NCBI GenBank assembly: GCA_964035575.1
Contig: OZ037854.1
Coordinates: 620,001-684,000, forward strand
Source: Rhynchopus sp. YZ270_cl-10
Taxonomy: Eukaryota > Euglenozoa > Diplonemea > Diplonemida > Diplonemidae
Reading direction: 5' to 3'
DNA: 64,000 nt
Of the stretch, positions 31,500-42,776 are shown one piece after another; within the stretch, counting starts at the first letter, position 1, and each line of letters begins with the position of its first letter. The translations under genes were made by a program, and so were the position numbers. The notes below the pieces were generated by a model. The model was not told where the DNA came from. It ran no database searches and was given only the letters and a program-made list of their open reading frames with translations.

Positions 31500-31880
31500 C
31501 CACAGAGAATGCTCTTGATACCTGTAGCGACGGCTTGTGGGCCTGTTACTGCGTGCGCGCATAGGAGCACGTAGTGGGGTCGCTGGGCCGTCGGGAATGG
31601 AGTAAACGCCGAAATTTCCTGACGATGGGAAAACACAACCTCCCCCAACTGCGAAGGGAAAAGTGCGAAAAAGCACTTAAGAACCTCGTAAGCGATGTGA
31701 TAGCGAAGTCGATACGAATGACTTAAAACAATGTGTTGGTGCGTCGGACCCCCCTACGAGAAAGTCGCTACGGCGACTATAAAGAATACAAAGTCGCTAC
31801 GGGCGACTCTAAAGAATAACAAAGTCGCTACGGGCGACTCTAAAAAACGACATGTAGGATTGTGCAATCAACGAAAAAAA
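31500..31880 (+). repeat. 31-nt tandem hairpin units (AGTCGC..GCGACT)
   Basis: Three units of AAAGTCGCTACGGGCGACT followed by CTAAAGAATAAC lie at about 31760-31850. Each is a small palindrome, GTCGC-TACGG-GCGAC. A neighbouring GAAGTCGATACGAATGAC at 31705 may be a decayed unit. Confidence 0.7.
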
Positions 31881-32235
31881 ACCTTTTTTCCTTTTACTTA
31901 CCTACCGATCCTACTATTTTTTTTTTTTTTTTGGGAAAAAAAAAACAAAATCCAAAGCAATACAGAGAGAACCAATCATTTTTTTTCAACACCTTTTTCA
32001 TTAATCCCCCCTGTTTTGGATGATGGAGTGCACTTTTGTGTTAAATAAAAAGAAACTTGCTCTGAAAATAGCCTCCTGTTGCTCGCCAAACGATATCATC
32101 CCTCGCTTTAATTATTCGAAAGTGTTCTCAAAAACGCTGACTCGACAAAAGAGCTTTATTCTTGCCCTTCTTACCCTTTTCCCTTTCTTCCCGCTCTTTC
32201 TCCCTTCCCACTCAAACCCCTTACGTAACCTTGCC

Positions 32236-32640
32236 CCTGCTTCTCCGACAAAAACTATTACTACTAGAAAAGAAAACAACAAGCGAACACACCTACCAGC
32301 ATATCAACTGATCACGGGAACCTTAATAAGGTTTCCACTTAGTCAGGCCAGTGTTCGTAACAATACTGCCACACCCTGAGGGGGAGGTGTGCTGTCTGTA
32401 TACCCTGTGTGGCAACAACGAGGAGTGACCTCCGTGTAACGGCAACCCGCACATCCTAGATGTGAAAAAACGGAACCAAACGAGACACGGTCCCGGTTTA
32501 CTCTGGATAGAACAAAATGGCCACACTGCTTCGGCAGCGCTAAAGAGACGAGAGGAGAGTGAACACCAAGTAGTAGTAGTTTACGGCGGAGATTGTGCAG
32601 GCGGCAACTACATGATTCCAACAACTTTTCAAGTAAAAAC
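32236..32640 (+). repeat. Dispersed ~400-bp repeat, copy 2
   Basis: Matches 8310-8730 closely, with small indels around the CTTCTGAAGTCAG site. It is followed at 32700-32765 by another copy of the AGTGGAGATTGCACA..GGCAAC..CCAACAAT motif. Confidence 0.6.
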
Positions 32641-32789
32641 AAACCTTCTTCGGAAAAGAATGGCCCCAGATCAGGCCTTTTCGTGAGTGAACTTTTGGAA
32701 AGTGGAGATTGCACACGTGGCAACACAACCAAGGCAACCACACTATTCCAGCATTTAAATATTATTTATCAAAAAAGAAAAAGGAAAAA

Positions 32790-33380
32790 AAGTAATTGCC
32801 ATCGGTAAAAAACGGGATGTGCTGTGGATATGGGGAACCCACGCTCTTGTAACGCCACCAATCTACAACACGCCCAGCACTCTACTCTTCTGCAGGTATG
32901 CGAAAACGCTCTTTACGTTGCCAGAACCACTCGGACGCTTGCACCTGAAACGTTCAAGAAGGGGAGCTGTCGTCTTCAGATTCCTCTTCGCGCAGCACCA
33001 TCTGCTCGACAGCGTGTTTGAAGTATGCTCCGCGGTCTCGATAACCATCTGATCGATGTCTGCAGAGGCGGACTCGGCGTGCGTCCACAGGCTCCCACTC
33101 ATCGTGGCGTCGGAGCAGTAGAAGGACACAGAATACACAGATGACAACACGTCGTTGATCACACCAGACGCATCAGCACCATCCAGCAAGTCGCCAGGAT
33201 GCTACGGTGGATTCGAAAATCTGGTCCGGTGCGGCGTTTTCCACAGCACATCCCGTATTTATTCTTAGCAAATTGTTGTTTTTGTTGTTGTTTTCCACAC
33301 ACCTTCCTTCAACCCCTGTAGGATAAGTTGGATTTTTTTCTCTGAAAACCTGAAATTCCACATTTCAAGAGAACAAATTA
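32790..33380. repeat. ~500-bp dispersed repeat, diverged copy
   Basis: Related to 18035-18565 (CTACAACACGCCCAGCA, CTGCAGGTATGC, GAAACGTTCAAGAAGG) but clearly diverged. The older age contrasts with the two near-identical copies at 18 and 44 kb. Confidence 0.6.
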
Positions 33381-33875
33381 AAAGGGTCTTTATTGGGGGT
33401 GCTCCGGGGTAGTATTCTGCTACGGAATTCGCAAACCAGGAAAAATCGAGAAAAAAAAATGCGAAAAATTCGCAGTGCGATTTTTTTTGCGATTTTTTTG
33501 GTTGTGGAAAAGGCGTTTTGCGCTTTCAGATTCGCATTGACCCACTTAGTTTTTGTTCGTACAGGCTGCCAGGACAGAGTGGGGATGGACTTTACCACAC
33601 CTTGGGGGAGGTGTGCAGGCTGTACCCCACTCACATGCTCTCCCCCCCCACCACACTTCATCTTTTACCACAAGGGCGGCCTCACAACCGTAACCTACAA
33701 ACAACCCCTTTGCGACAGGAAAGCAGTACCGGAGTGTTCCACACTCACGAGAAACTTAACCTGGTGAACGGGGTTTGCATAAAAGTTGCTCTCAAAGGTT
33801 CAGGACGACTGATATCTTATACCTTCCATAGTACAAAGGCTTCGTACATTGAGTACAGACCCTAGGTTCAGAAAA
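33381..33875. other. Spacer, partly repeated at 38090-38250
   Basis: 33710-33862 (GGAAAGCAGTACCGGAGTG to GAGTACAG) recurs at 38105-38250. Here ACCCTAGGTTC follows directly; in the 38-kb copy a ~297-bp insert intervenes. No gene. Confidence 0.55.
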
Positions 33876-33960
33876 AAAACTTTCATTCAACCCCCCCGTT
33901 GCTCTCAAATATAATTGTCTTGATAGTATCTCGCCACTCTTCAGCGTCAGGTGGGTCGCC

Positions 33961-34160
33961 TGACGAGCGGTTGCGTACCGCCTTCGTTCTCTTACGGTAC
34001 GGGCAAGCCACTAGGTTTCCTTTTCACATCTTCTGCTGTTGGCCGCTTGTGGGGATGGTAGACTCCAAGTGCTTGTGTCCCTCCGCTCCTTATCCACTTC
34101 ATCAGCGCACTATCCGCCTCTAGTTGCACCATGCCTTCCTCCACAACAGTACGATGTCAC
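33961..34160 (+). promoter_or_regulatory. Shared upstream block B (secreted-gene copy 1)
   Basis: Same block as at 19891-20095. It ends about 70 nt before the ATG of the secreted gene and is therefore a plausible proximal promoter. Confidence 0.6.
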
Positions 34161-34229
34161 TGCAACTGTGGGAACACCTTTTTATCAACAGAAAAACAGA
34201 ATACAACACACACCACACTCCAACACACA

Positions 34230-34766
34230 ATGCTGTCTGTTCTGTTCACGACGTTGGTGGCGTCTGCCGTGTACCCTGTGTGGCCCGACACTGCAACGTG
34301 GAAGGGCACCTTCTACGTGCCTGCAGCAAACATGGTGGCGCCCATTACCACCTTTTATGACATCACTGGGTCTGAACCGAGGTGGTCGCAGCGGATTCAG
34401 ATCTATGACATTAACTATTTGTACGTTGGGGCGACGAAGTACGAGTTTCAGATTCAGAACAAGACGTGCACGAAGTCTGTGCTTGCGAAAGGGTTTCCTT
34501 ACCCCGCCAACCAGTTTGAGAACGCGACGCTCATCAGCACCGTGGACCGTGTGACCACAGAGGAGAACCCTGTGAACTCATGGGTGGCCACCACCACCCT
34601 CGGTTACTCCATCACCTTCGACACCCTCAAGGATGCTAGCCACACCCTCCGCCGCACCGTCCACATCGACGAGCCCGGCTGGCACTCCGAGATCCGCATC
34701 TACGATGAGGAGAAGCACGTTGTGGACCCTTCCGACAGCCTGGAGATCCCCTCCTACTGCCAGTAG
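34230..34766 (+). CDS. Small secreted protein, family S, copy 1
   Basis: 178 residues. Signal peptide in the first ~15 residues (MLSVLFTTLVASA), then a single domain with conserved TWKGTFYVPA, ITTFYDITG, YDINYLYVG, FPYPANQFENATLIST, HTLRRTVHIDEPGWH and a C-terminal SYC. Two Cys after the signal peptide (one disulfide is possible) and N-glycosylation sites NKT and NAT. No TM or GPI signal. I do not recognise the family firmly; the alternating beta pattern resembles ependymin or LolA-like barrels that bind hydrophobic ligands, but that is a guess. The upstream Met at 34131 is rejected because the frame before MLSVL is not kept in the duplicate. The protein at 45881 is identical. Confidence 0.75.
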   Translation: MLSVLFTTLVASAVYPVWPDTATWKGTFYVPAANMVAPITTFYDITGSEPRWSQRIQIYDINYLYVGATKYEFQIQNKTCTKSVLAKGFPYPANQFENATLISTVDRVTTEENPVNSWVATTTLGYSITFDTLKDASHTLRRTVHIDEPGWHSEIRIYDEEKHVVDPSDSLEIPSYCQ

Positions 34767-35071
34767 AATGTGTTTTACGGAAGGCCTTTTGCTTTCTTTT
34801 TCTTCACCTGTCATATCCTGAAGTCAGATCCCATTTTGAAAAAATTGGTAACGTGTAGAAGCCTCGCTTTTTTCTCGTGTGAGCTCCGCGCAATTTTTGT
34901 TGAACTGTCCTCAATTTTCAAAACAGTTTTCAAAAAAGGCCCCCCTATTCTGCAGGAATTTTGCGACATTAACTACAATGTGGGTCGCATTATTTCCGGG
35001 GGTGAGTTTTTTGGTGATATGTCCTCAGGGCATTTTCACCCCCTTTTTTTGCTCTCTTTACCTTTGATCAA

Positions 35072-35103
35072 GATGACTAAGCACGAGAGGCTTAGGTTCA
35101 CCT
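35072..35103 (+). promoter_or_regulatory. GACTAAGC hairpin, copy 4
   Basis: 306 nt after the stop of secreted gene copy 1. GATGACTAAGC pairs with GCTTAG-GT-TCA; A replaces G in the left outer arm and pairs with U, a consistent change. CCTGGTAAACTTTC follows. Confidence 0.62.
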
Positions 35104-35464
35104 GGTAAACTTTCTTTGCTCTCTCTCTCTCCCTCTTTCTCTTTCTTTGTGAACCTGGTATAAGTCCAGGCGCCTTGAAACCATCTCTGTTCTTCGTAGA
35201 GTGAGGTTTCAGGTTTCTTGGTGGCAACGGTACGTTCTGCAATATTGCACCCATCCCCCATTTGCAACGCAAAGAAGCCAAGAAATGGAATTTAAAGCGT
35301 GTAAACCGCGTTAATGTTTCAACTTTTATTGTTTTCTCTTTTGTGTGACTTTCAAGAGTGATTGTTTCTTTTGTCCTTCTCATATCTTTATTTCTTCAAA
35401 TAAAACAAAGCCACTCACTTGCACACCACTCTCTGACATGACCCTTCTCCCTAGGGTCGTAGTG

Positions 35465-35695
35465 TGCAACGTTATCTCCCTTACCTCCTTCGATTACGAC
35501 GTCGTGGCAGCGTCTACCCTGCGCGACTCTCCGTGCATGCGATGAAAGCCGCGATGGTCAACTTTTCCGCATCAACTGCATTTGCGGCGTTCGCATGCTT
35601 CATCCCAGCCGCTCCTGTGCAGAACAGGTGACCACCGACAAACACGCCACCGCGCCGTGCAGCAACGTAACGTTCATTCCCAAAGGTGAACCCAC
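35465..35695 (+). other. Shared upstream block C, copy 2
   Basis: Matches 20095-20330, including the signal-peptide-like mini-ORF from ATG 35542. Stands ~200 bp before the third esterase gene. Confidence 0.4.
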
Positions 35696-35897
35696 CTCCC
35701 CGAAGGCAGCAACGTGTTCCGCACTGGATACAGGGCTCTCAAGATCCTCCACGAAACGGCCCCCCCTTTTTTTACTCGAGTTTAATACGTTAGAAATGTT
35801 TATAACCCCAAAACTCCCAACACTGCCCCTCACCTTCCCCCTTCTCTTCACTATTCCCTTTTACAGCTCAGATATAAAAGAACGAAACAACGAAACA

Positions 35898-37142
35898 ATG
35901 CGTATCCCGCAGAGCCGGAAGATACTTTTCATTATTTTAGTCTTCGCGGCTGCGCTCTTGCTGTACTTCTGGTCACTCGGCCCATCAGTCAAGTCATTGG
36001 TTCGAAAAGTGAAGGGTAAAAAAAAAAACAAGGTTCCAAGAACCATGGTTCCTAGAACCATGGTTCCAAGAACCAAGGTTCAAAAAACGAAGGCTCCACA
36101 AACCAGTGCTCCTGCAACCCAGGTTCCAGAACCCGAATTTGTAGAGGACCAAGACAACATCATAATTGGAGAGGTGCCTGATGCTTCTGATGTTGCGTAC
36201 TGTGCGTCACAGGATCAGATCTACCCGGGACGTGTGTACAATACCCCTGCGGAAACCACCAGCCTAGTGTGGGTGCCGGACGGTGATTGCAAGCTTCATC
36301 ACTTCAGCCCCACGGAAGTGACCACATGCCTCAGTGACCTGCAGAAGAGTGGCAAGAAGATTGCCTTCTTCGGAGACTCGCTGCTCGACGACCTGGCCGA
36401 TGCGATCACCGCTCGCGCCCACGGCAGACACGTGTGGCTTGATTCAGAAGACGTCGAAGGCCGCTGGTGGAAGGCACGGCCCAACCGTGCCTGCTTCCTT
36501 CCAGAGCAGGAAACAACGTTCCTTGATTTCCTGTGGACGCAGAGTGCTTTCTACAACGACCCGACGGACCCCTCACGCGAGAACGCCTCCTTCGCGATAC
36601 GCAATGCCGACATTGTCCTGATCAACAACGCGATGTGGGACATTGGCGACAGTTGCCAGGGTGTGCAAGCATACTACCACGCCATGAAGGGACGTATTGA
36701 GAAGGTGCAGCATGCTGTCAAGCCGGGTGCGCTGCTTGTTCTGTATGATTTGCATTGGATCTGGACGAAAAAGATCTGCACACCAAAACCTAATGGGCAG
36801 GGCAGTAACTGCTTTGTGTATAACCCGATAGAACGTGTCAAGCACTACAGAAATGCGCTGCGTCTTGCTGCAGCGTGTACAGGCGTGCGTGTCTTGACCG
36901 ATACAGAAATGACCAAGCTTATCCCGCAGCAAACCTCCGACGGTGTGCACTTCCAGCCGTACGAGGCCAAGTTCATGAAGGCAGACGTCTTCCTCAACGG
37001 CATCTGCACGCGAGGTGGAGTGGCCCCCATGGAGTTCACAGTCTATCCAAAAGAAAGCTGCAACGTCACCCAGCACTTTATCGACTGGGAAAACAGCCCT
37101 ACTGCGGAATCATGCCATCGGCGACCGAACCCTTTTATTTGA
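35898..37142 (+). CDS. Type II membrane SGNH/PC-esterase-like protein, diverged paralogue
   Basis: 414 residues from ATG 35898. The open frame reaches back to 35595, but that part is block C and not esterase. TM at about 10-27, then a Lys-rich juxtamembrane region and a short stalk (RTMVPRTMVP, KTKAPQTSAP). Catalytic-type domain: GDS at 159-161, INNAMWDIGDSCQ, DGVH at 348-351. Compared with the other copies it has a few extra residues before block I (SDLQKSGKK) and a different C-terminus (RRPNPFI). The same Ser-Asp-His set is kept. It is preceded by TATAAAAG 24 nt upstream of the ATG. Confidence 0.8.
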   Translation: MRIPQSRKILFIILVFAAALLLYFWSLGPSVKSLVRKVKGKKKNKVPRTMVPRTMVPRTKVQKTKAPQTSAPATQVPEPEFVEDQDNIIIGEVPDASDVAYCASQDQIYPGRVYNTPAETTSLVWVPDGDCKLHHFSPTEVTTCLSDLQKSGKKIAFFGDSLLDDLADAITARAHGRHVWLDSEDVEGRWWKARPNRACFLPEQETTFLDFLWTQSAFYNDPTDPSRENASFAIRNADIVLINNAMWDIGDSCQGVQAYYHAMKGRIEKVQHAVKPGALLVLYDLHWIWTKKICTPKPNGQGSNCFVYNPIERVKHYRNALRLAAACTGVRVLTDTEMTKLIPQQTSDGVHFQPYEAKFMKADVFLNGICTRGGVAPMEFTVYPKESCNVTQHFIDWENSPTAESCHRRPNPFI

Positions 37143-37690
37143 ATTTAGTTAAGTAGCGTTGTCGATGTGGTCCTGCGAGCTGCATTCGTTTGCAAAGACC
37201 TTCTAATACTTATGACATATGCACCCGCACCTGAATCATTTGGTACAGCAACCTTCTGTGCCCACTTCATGTGGCAATCTCTGTTATGTTTTCCCCCTGT
37301 CATGCTTTCCCTCATTCATCGTTGCGTTTTTGTTCGTCATCCAAATCTGCTTATGTTGCAGTCCGAATGGGTGCTATGTGACGCGTTCTGTACGATGAGT
37401 TGCCTACTGTTTTGACGTGTGTCTATTGACAGGCACTATTTTTTTTAATAGTTTAACATTGTGATAGGCCTACGGAGTATGCTGGTACCCACTCCGTTTT
37501 GAAGATTTTGTTGGATTAGTGGAGACACACAAAGATGATCCGCACAATTGCCATTTCGACACGTTTCCTGATTACAACCCACCATCCCCATGTTCCACAT
37601 TCATACGTCTATCCACCTACCCAGTATTCTTCCCCTTTTTCCCTTTCTTCCCCCCCCACTTTGTGACCCCTTGCGTGCCCCCGCCTCTCG
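37143..37690. other. 3' flank of third esterase and spacer
   Basis: The segment 37240-37430 matches the other two esterase 3' flanks. No further gene seen. Confidence 0.45.
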
Positions 37691-37694
37691 CCAC

Positions 37695-38060
37695 CTGCTT
37701 CTGCGACAAAAAAAAAACTTTTACTACTAGAAAAGAAAACAACAAGCGAACACACCTACCAGCATATTAGCTGATCACGGGAACCTTAATAAGGTTTTTG
37801 AAGTCAGGCCAGTGTCCGTAACGATACTGCCACACCCTGAGGGGGAGGTGTGCTGTCTGTATACCCTGTGTGGCAACGTATATCGGCAACCCGCCACGTC
37901 CTTGACGTAAAAAACGCCGGGTTTACTCTGGATAGAACAAAATGAGCGGCCACACTGCTTCGGCAGCGCTAAAGAGACCAGAGTGAACACCAAATAGTTG
38001 TAGTTTACAATGGAGCTTGCGCAGGTGGCAACTACATTATTTCAACAATTTTTCAAGTAA
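37695..38060 (+). repeat. Dispersed ~400-bp repeat, copy 3 (shortened)
   Basis: Lacks about 40 bp in the middle relative to 8310-8730 (the ACGAGGAGTGACCTCC part) but keeps both ends. Confidence 0.6.
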
Positions 38061-38250
38061 GAAAAAAAACCCCTGTGTAACGTAAAAAACGAAGCTCTCT
38101 GCAACAGGAAAGCAGTACCGGAGTGTTCCACACTCACGAGAAACTTAACCTGGTGAAAGGGGTTTGCATAAAAGTTGCTCTCAAAGGTTCAGGACGACTG
38201 ATGTCTTATACCTTCCATAGTACAAAGGCTTCGGCCAACATTGAGTACAG

Positions 38251-38547
38251 AGTAAAGGGAGGGGTTGGATAATTGTAGTGTCGGATAACTGTAAAATGGC
38301 GGATAAAAAAAAAAATATCGCCAGTTTTTTCTTGTCAAAAAAATGGGGGTTAGTTGTAGTGGGGGATAAAAAAAGTATGTCTCTTTTTCCCTATCTGAAT
38401 ATCCCTATCCCCAAGGAAAATCCACACCAAAAACATGATGTGGGAAATGGGTGATAACTGTAATGGGGGATTAAAATAAAATAAAATGGGAAAAAAGAAG
38501 AGGAAAAATGGGGGATTATTGTTTTATCCCCACCCCCTGAACTGCTG
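38251..38547. mobile_element. ~297-bp insertion relative to the 33.8-kb paralogue
   Basis: The sequence around is GAGTACAG ... ACC(A/C)TAGGTTC as at 33850-33872, where nothing lies between. The insert is G/A-rich with GGATAATTGTAGTG, GGATAACTGTAA and GGGGGATTATTG segments. Its outer ends (GGGAGGGGTTGGATAA, and TTATCCCCACCCCCTG) are roughly inverted. No clear target duplication. Confidence 0.5.
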
Positions 38548-38589
38548 ACCATAGGTTCAAAAAAAAAAAAAAAAATGGTTAAAAAAAAC

Positions 38590-38780
38590 TAAACATAACA
38601 TTACACCAACTGATCTGTCTTTACTACTCTGCTACTATGTCTTTTTTCGTTGACTACAGCCATTTAGGTTCTTTGCCATGACGCACATGATAATGGATGA
38701 GGGGGAGGATTCAAAAGGAAAGAGCGTAAGGACAGCTCTATCGTCGGTTTTAAATATGTTTAGTTTCTAATAACACTTCG
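38590..38780 (+). mobile_element. Solitary A+B repeat of the split-repeat retrotransposon
   Basis: Copy of the 205-bp joined unit seen at 12324-12533, with about ten differences and no internal part. A solitary terminal-repeat relic, older than the 12-15 kb element. Its far end abuts the GTGACAC satellite region. Confidence 0.75.
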
Positions 38781-38804
38781 TGTACACGGCGGGGCTGTGT
38801 CACA

Positions 38805-39035
38805 CCTGTGACACAGCTGAGGGTGTGTAACTTTCAATGATATGCGACATTTTGTGACAGTGTCACCGTGACACTGTCACAAGCTGTGTGACACTGTCAC
38901 AAATCGTGTGACACTGTCACGGTGACACTGTCACAAGTCGTGTGACACTGTCTCCGTGACACTGTCTCCGTGACACTGTCTCCGTGACACTGTCTCCGTG
39001 ACAGTGTCACAGTGGTGTGACACAGTCACAGTGGC
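38805..39035. repeat. GTGACACTGTC palindromic satellite, left
   Basis: Units TGTGACACTGTC and TCCGTGACACTGTC, mixed with the self-complementary GTGACAGTGTCAC. Confidence 0.85.
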
Positions 39036-39409
39036 TATTGCCTCCCAGGGAAAGGGACTCTCAAAAATTTTTTTTTGCCCAAAACAGGGCTAATTTCGAC
39101 GATTTGAGGCCATTAAAAGCAAAAACTGGCACTTTTGAGCATCTGTGGGGGTCTAAAACGCGGTTTGCGCACCCGATTTTTCGTGGTTTTTGCCGTAGAC
39201 AATTTTTTTCTTTAAAAAGTCAATCTGAGGTTTTCTTTGGATTTTTTGGGCCATTTTATGACCTACCACGCCCGATCAGGGCGCGCGCTAACTTTTCGGA
39301 AATTTCCCGAAAAAATGGATATCGGGTCCAAAAAAATGTACCTACAGGAAGTATGTGAAGGGGGGCAGAAAAATCAGGGTCATGTTACATTTCCGAGAAA
39401 ATCCCGGGC

Positions 39410-39505
39410 TGTGGTGGGGGATATACGGAAAAATGGACAAAATTTTGGTGACTTAAATTTTCACAAAATATGAACCCATACTCGTAAACAAGGGTCATTT
39501 TCAGG
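39410..39505 (+). repeat. GGTGGGG..AAATATGAACCC dispersed repeat
   Basis: Core GAAAAATGGACAAAATTTTG, TGACTTAAATTTTCAC, ATGAACCCATACTCG and AAGGGTCATTTTCAGG. Other copies: 10595-10695, 11020-11090, 43205-43300, 55150-55255 (minus), 63485-63580 and 63890-63990. It always borders the GCGCCGCAGGCGCACGGTAC palindrome within ~150 bp on one side, so the two form one repeat family. Confidence 0.75.
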
Positions 39506-39518
39506 TCTTTCGGACAGC

Positions 39519-39867
39519 CAGTACACAGTACACAGTACACAGTACACAGTACACAGTACACAGTACACAGTACACAGTACACAGTACACAGTACACAGTA
39601 CACAGTACACAGTACACAGTACACAGTACACAGTACACAGTACACAGTACACAGTACACAGTACACAGTACACAGTACACAGTACACAGTACACAGTACA
39701 CAGTACACAGTACACAGTACACAGTACACAGTACACAGTACACAGTACACAGTACACAGTACACAGTCCACAGTACACAGTACACAGTACACAGTACACA
39801 GTACACAGTACACAGTACACAGTACACAGTACACAGTACACAGTACACAGTACACAGTACACAGTAC
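39519..39867 (+). repeat. Heptamer satellite (CAGTACA)n, about 50 units
   Basis: Same heptamer as at 30673 but in the opposite sense. One variant unit (CAGTCCA) near 39767. Confidence 0.97.
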
Positions 39868-40379
39868 CGCGACTTCACCGGCCAACACCGGAAAACACCG
39901 GCAAACATGGTCAAAATCAGGTGGAATATACATAAGTACATCATGGGGGGGTAGGGAACAGGTAGCGCCGCAGGCGCACGGTACCCAACTTTTTTCTTTT
40001 TTCTTTCCCCTTTTCTCTGCTTTCTTTTGATTGCGCGAGCCGATTGCTCTCCACGGTGGGGTCACATGTGTGTCCAAAAACTATCTGAAGTGCCCTTACT
40101 GTACAACATGGGATTCTCTGATTTTCTTAAGGAAATCGTGTAATCAAAAAATTTTTGTACCGCGAAAAAACCTCGAAAAAACCGGGTGTGAGGGTGTGGA
40201 TTTAGCGCGCGCCCTGCGCCCGATCTCGGGCGGGGAAAAAAAAAATTTTTTTTAGTCAAAAATCGCCCTTATCTAACCACTGTTTAGGTAGGTTCTGGGG
40301 GCTGGTGCTGACATACATGCATGTCCATTCCACAGGTTGCGGGGGTCCCAGATGTTGCCCGGGTAAAGGGTCATATGAT

Positions 40380-42200
40380 GTATATAATTGCACAGTTTAT
40401 ACAGTGCAAACTGTTGTTTCATTAGATGCGATGCAATGACAGAGTATTGTTGCTTTATTTCCTTTCAGTCCTCAGTTGTTCAGGTCACTAATATTCCAGC
40501 ATATATTGATGATACTGCCTGGTTTGGTTGTATGACCATAATGTTTGCAATGTATAGCTAGCTTTCGTAAAACACGTCAGCATGCCCAGGCGAGCCGGAC
40601 AGTCGCACAAGTACTCGTTGGCTGCGACGCGTCGGAGGCGGCTTGTGGTCTGCAGGAGGCCTCCCAACACGTGCTGACCGGGCGACATGTATGTCGCACC
40701 CGTGAGCACCTTCGCTGCCTTCCGGTGGAGCACGAGGGTGTCATGTGGGTCGCAGGGAGTCGGCTGCCGTCAGGTAGACAGCTCGTCCTGAGCTGAGTGG
40801 AGGTTGTTCACTGAAGAGTCTGGCTCATCAGTTGGTGCATGTCACTACACCCGTTTTCCATCACCTTCGACACATTGCTGGCGAGGGAGATCGGGCTGCA
40901 CGACGCGGGTCATGTCGTGTCTTTTCCTTTTTGTGTAGTGGGATCACCGTTACTGTCGTCGACGACTCCGGGATAACTGCCGTCGTCCAGGAGAGGTTGC
41001 GCATATGTAGGAGTGCTCGCGGTGCTCCATCACCGAGGTGTTGAAGCCATTCGTTGTGGACCCCGTCTGGGCCAGTGGACCCGACCTCACATCTCCTAAC
41101 TAGCGGCCGTGTTCCAGCAGAAACAAATCAACAAATCAATATTTTTCTTGTGCTGCTGCTTTGTTGACCATCCCGAACCAGAGGGAGTAGGTCTCGTTCA
41201 GGTTTGTGCGCTTCGCCGTTTTTGCAGTGCTCTCCTCCGAGAATTCAATCGGAACGTGGTCGGAGGCCCTTCGACAGTGTAATCCATCCCTGGTATCCAA
41301 CCTTTCAGAAGTCATCACAATGTCGGGCCCCATAGCGTCTTAGTGTGTCCCAGGATACGGTGGTGCGCATTCACGTCCCCTGCAATCGCCACCTTCCCCT
41401 GTGGGCAGTTCTCAAACGTTGCAATCGTCACATCGTGTGTCATTTTTGTGCAGGCCTGCCGCACTTGGCCTGTCCACATTGCAGAATCTCACACCTTCCA
41501 CTACGTCAAGTCTGTCTGTCACGCAGCTCTCTGGAGAAGTGAAGTTGTGTTTGGATGTGCGTGTGGTGTGGACGTCGGTCGCGGTGCCGCCTCCCGATGC
41601 CATCGCCCCCTTCGCACCCTCCACACGCTTTTGAGTACGCATGCGTTTGTATAGCATATGTACGTGCGACAAGAACACCTCCCTGTACGAGATGATCTTC
41701 AACAGCGGTGATACGAAGTCTGCCGTGTCGAGACTGGACAAAGCCACCAGGTTGAGGTGATTCTCGGATATCTTTGCGATGATCCTCGTTAGGCTTATGT
41801 CGTTTCTGCATGGTGGGCGAGAATATGCAACGAAAGGCGACGAAAGAAGGTTTCGGTCCCCACGGGAAGCATGGTCCACTCAGTTAACCTCCTATAATGA
41901 CTGCGTTCTCGTTGCGTGTACGGTTTTGAAATCCGCTGCCGCAAAATAACGCACTACCGACTCCATTGTGGAGTGTCGGGTCAGGAGAATGATCTCTTCC
42001 AGTGGTTGCGCTGCTCCTCTGCGGAGGGAGCGGGACGTTATGATCCTGCTCCGGTAGTAGGGACCGTCCCGTGTATCTGCCTAACTGGAGGGTCGGCTTT
42101 CGTTTGGCACCAGTGCAGTAGTTTCTGATTCTTCCGTCACCTCCTGTTTTCAGGCGCACAACATCTGAAGCCCGCGCTGCGACCACCCAGCACATCCAGA
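40380..42200 (-). mobile_element. Decayed LINE (non-LTR retrotransposon) with endonuclease and RT pieces
   Basis: Read on the minus strand. Endonuclease pieces: ISENHLNLVALSSL (about 41760), GKVAIAGDVNAHHRILG (41352-41402) and ASDHVPIEFSE (about 41255). RT N-terminal block: GPDGVHNEWLQHLGD (about 41070-41028), then VIPLHKKEK (about 40930) and, in another frame, PISLASNVSKVMENG (about 40895-40850). C-terminal piece: HRKAAKVLTGATYMSP (about 40733-40680). Order and motifs fit an APE-type endonuclease LINE (ingi/Jockey-like). The central RT with its YxDD block is missing, and frames change between pieces, so it is a pseudogene. About 400 bp separate the RT start from its C-terminus where ~1 kb is expected. 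Confidence 0.75.
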
Positions 42201-42479
42201 TGCCAGATGGCTAGCTTCGTCGTGCAGCACCTGCATCATGCGAAACACCTCGTCCTGCGTCGCTGGCACCGCTCTTCGATGCGAGTGCAGAGCTCCTTCT
42301 CGAAGGGCCCTCCGGAAACAAGCGTTAAGTCTCCTTTACCGTCACGAACAACAACAAAAGAGTGGGAAGAAGGCAACATGTTTCAGCAAAACAAAATTTT
42401 AGATTGCAAGCTGTTATGTTGGGTCAAATGTCGGAATAGGCAAACCCGCAACCCGGCGTTTCTTTCTTCTTCTCTTTCT

Positions 42480-42675
42480 CTTCGAAGCAACAACCCAACC
42501 GATCGAGCGGATCAGAACGCAACGATGTGAACGTTGCGAACCGAACCAACCCAACGCCACCGGTCTGAACGCAACGGCCCGAACCGAACGCACGGAACCA
42601 ACGCAACGCAACGAATGCAACCGATCTGTACGCAGCAAACCGAACGCAACCAACGCAACGAGTGGTTACAAAACG
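42480..42675 (+). repeat. Degenerate ACGCAACG / CCGAACC repeat
   Basis: Loose repetition of AACGCAAC, CGAACC and CCAACGC with a 5-10 nt period. Not coding in appearance. Confidence 0.55.
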
Positions 42676-42776
42676 CAACCCACCTTCGGTGGGCTCAGAC
42701 TCGTGCCAGTGGTGCGGGCAAACCCGCCCTGTGTGTGGGCCGATATTGACAGGTCTTTGACACAAAGGGGTCCATA

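Noticed and set aside
30470-31518. Several 145-297 codon frames on both strands with CVLCTVY or HSTQYTV repeats
   Set aside because: They arise because a 7-nt repeat has no stop in any frame. No start or splice context and no non-repeat domain.
7526-37690. Idea that the ~15.5-kb spacing of the three esterase genes is one tandem array of equal units
   Set aside because: The intervening DNA differs (retrotransposon and TIR elements in one, palindrome and satellites in the other), so equal spacing is probably chance.
39385-40077. 230-codon minus-strand frame with the same repeat
   Set aside because: Product of the inverted heptamer satellite.
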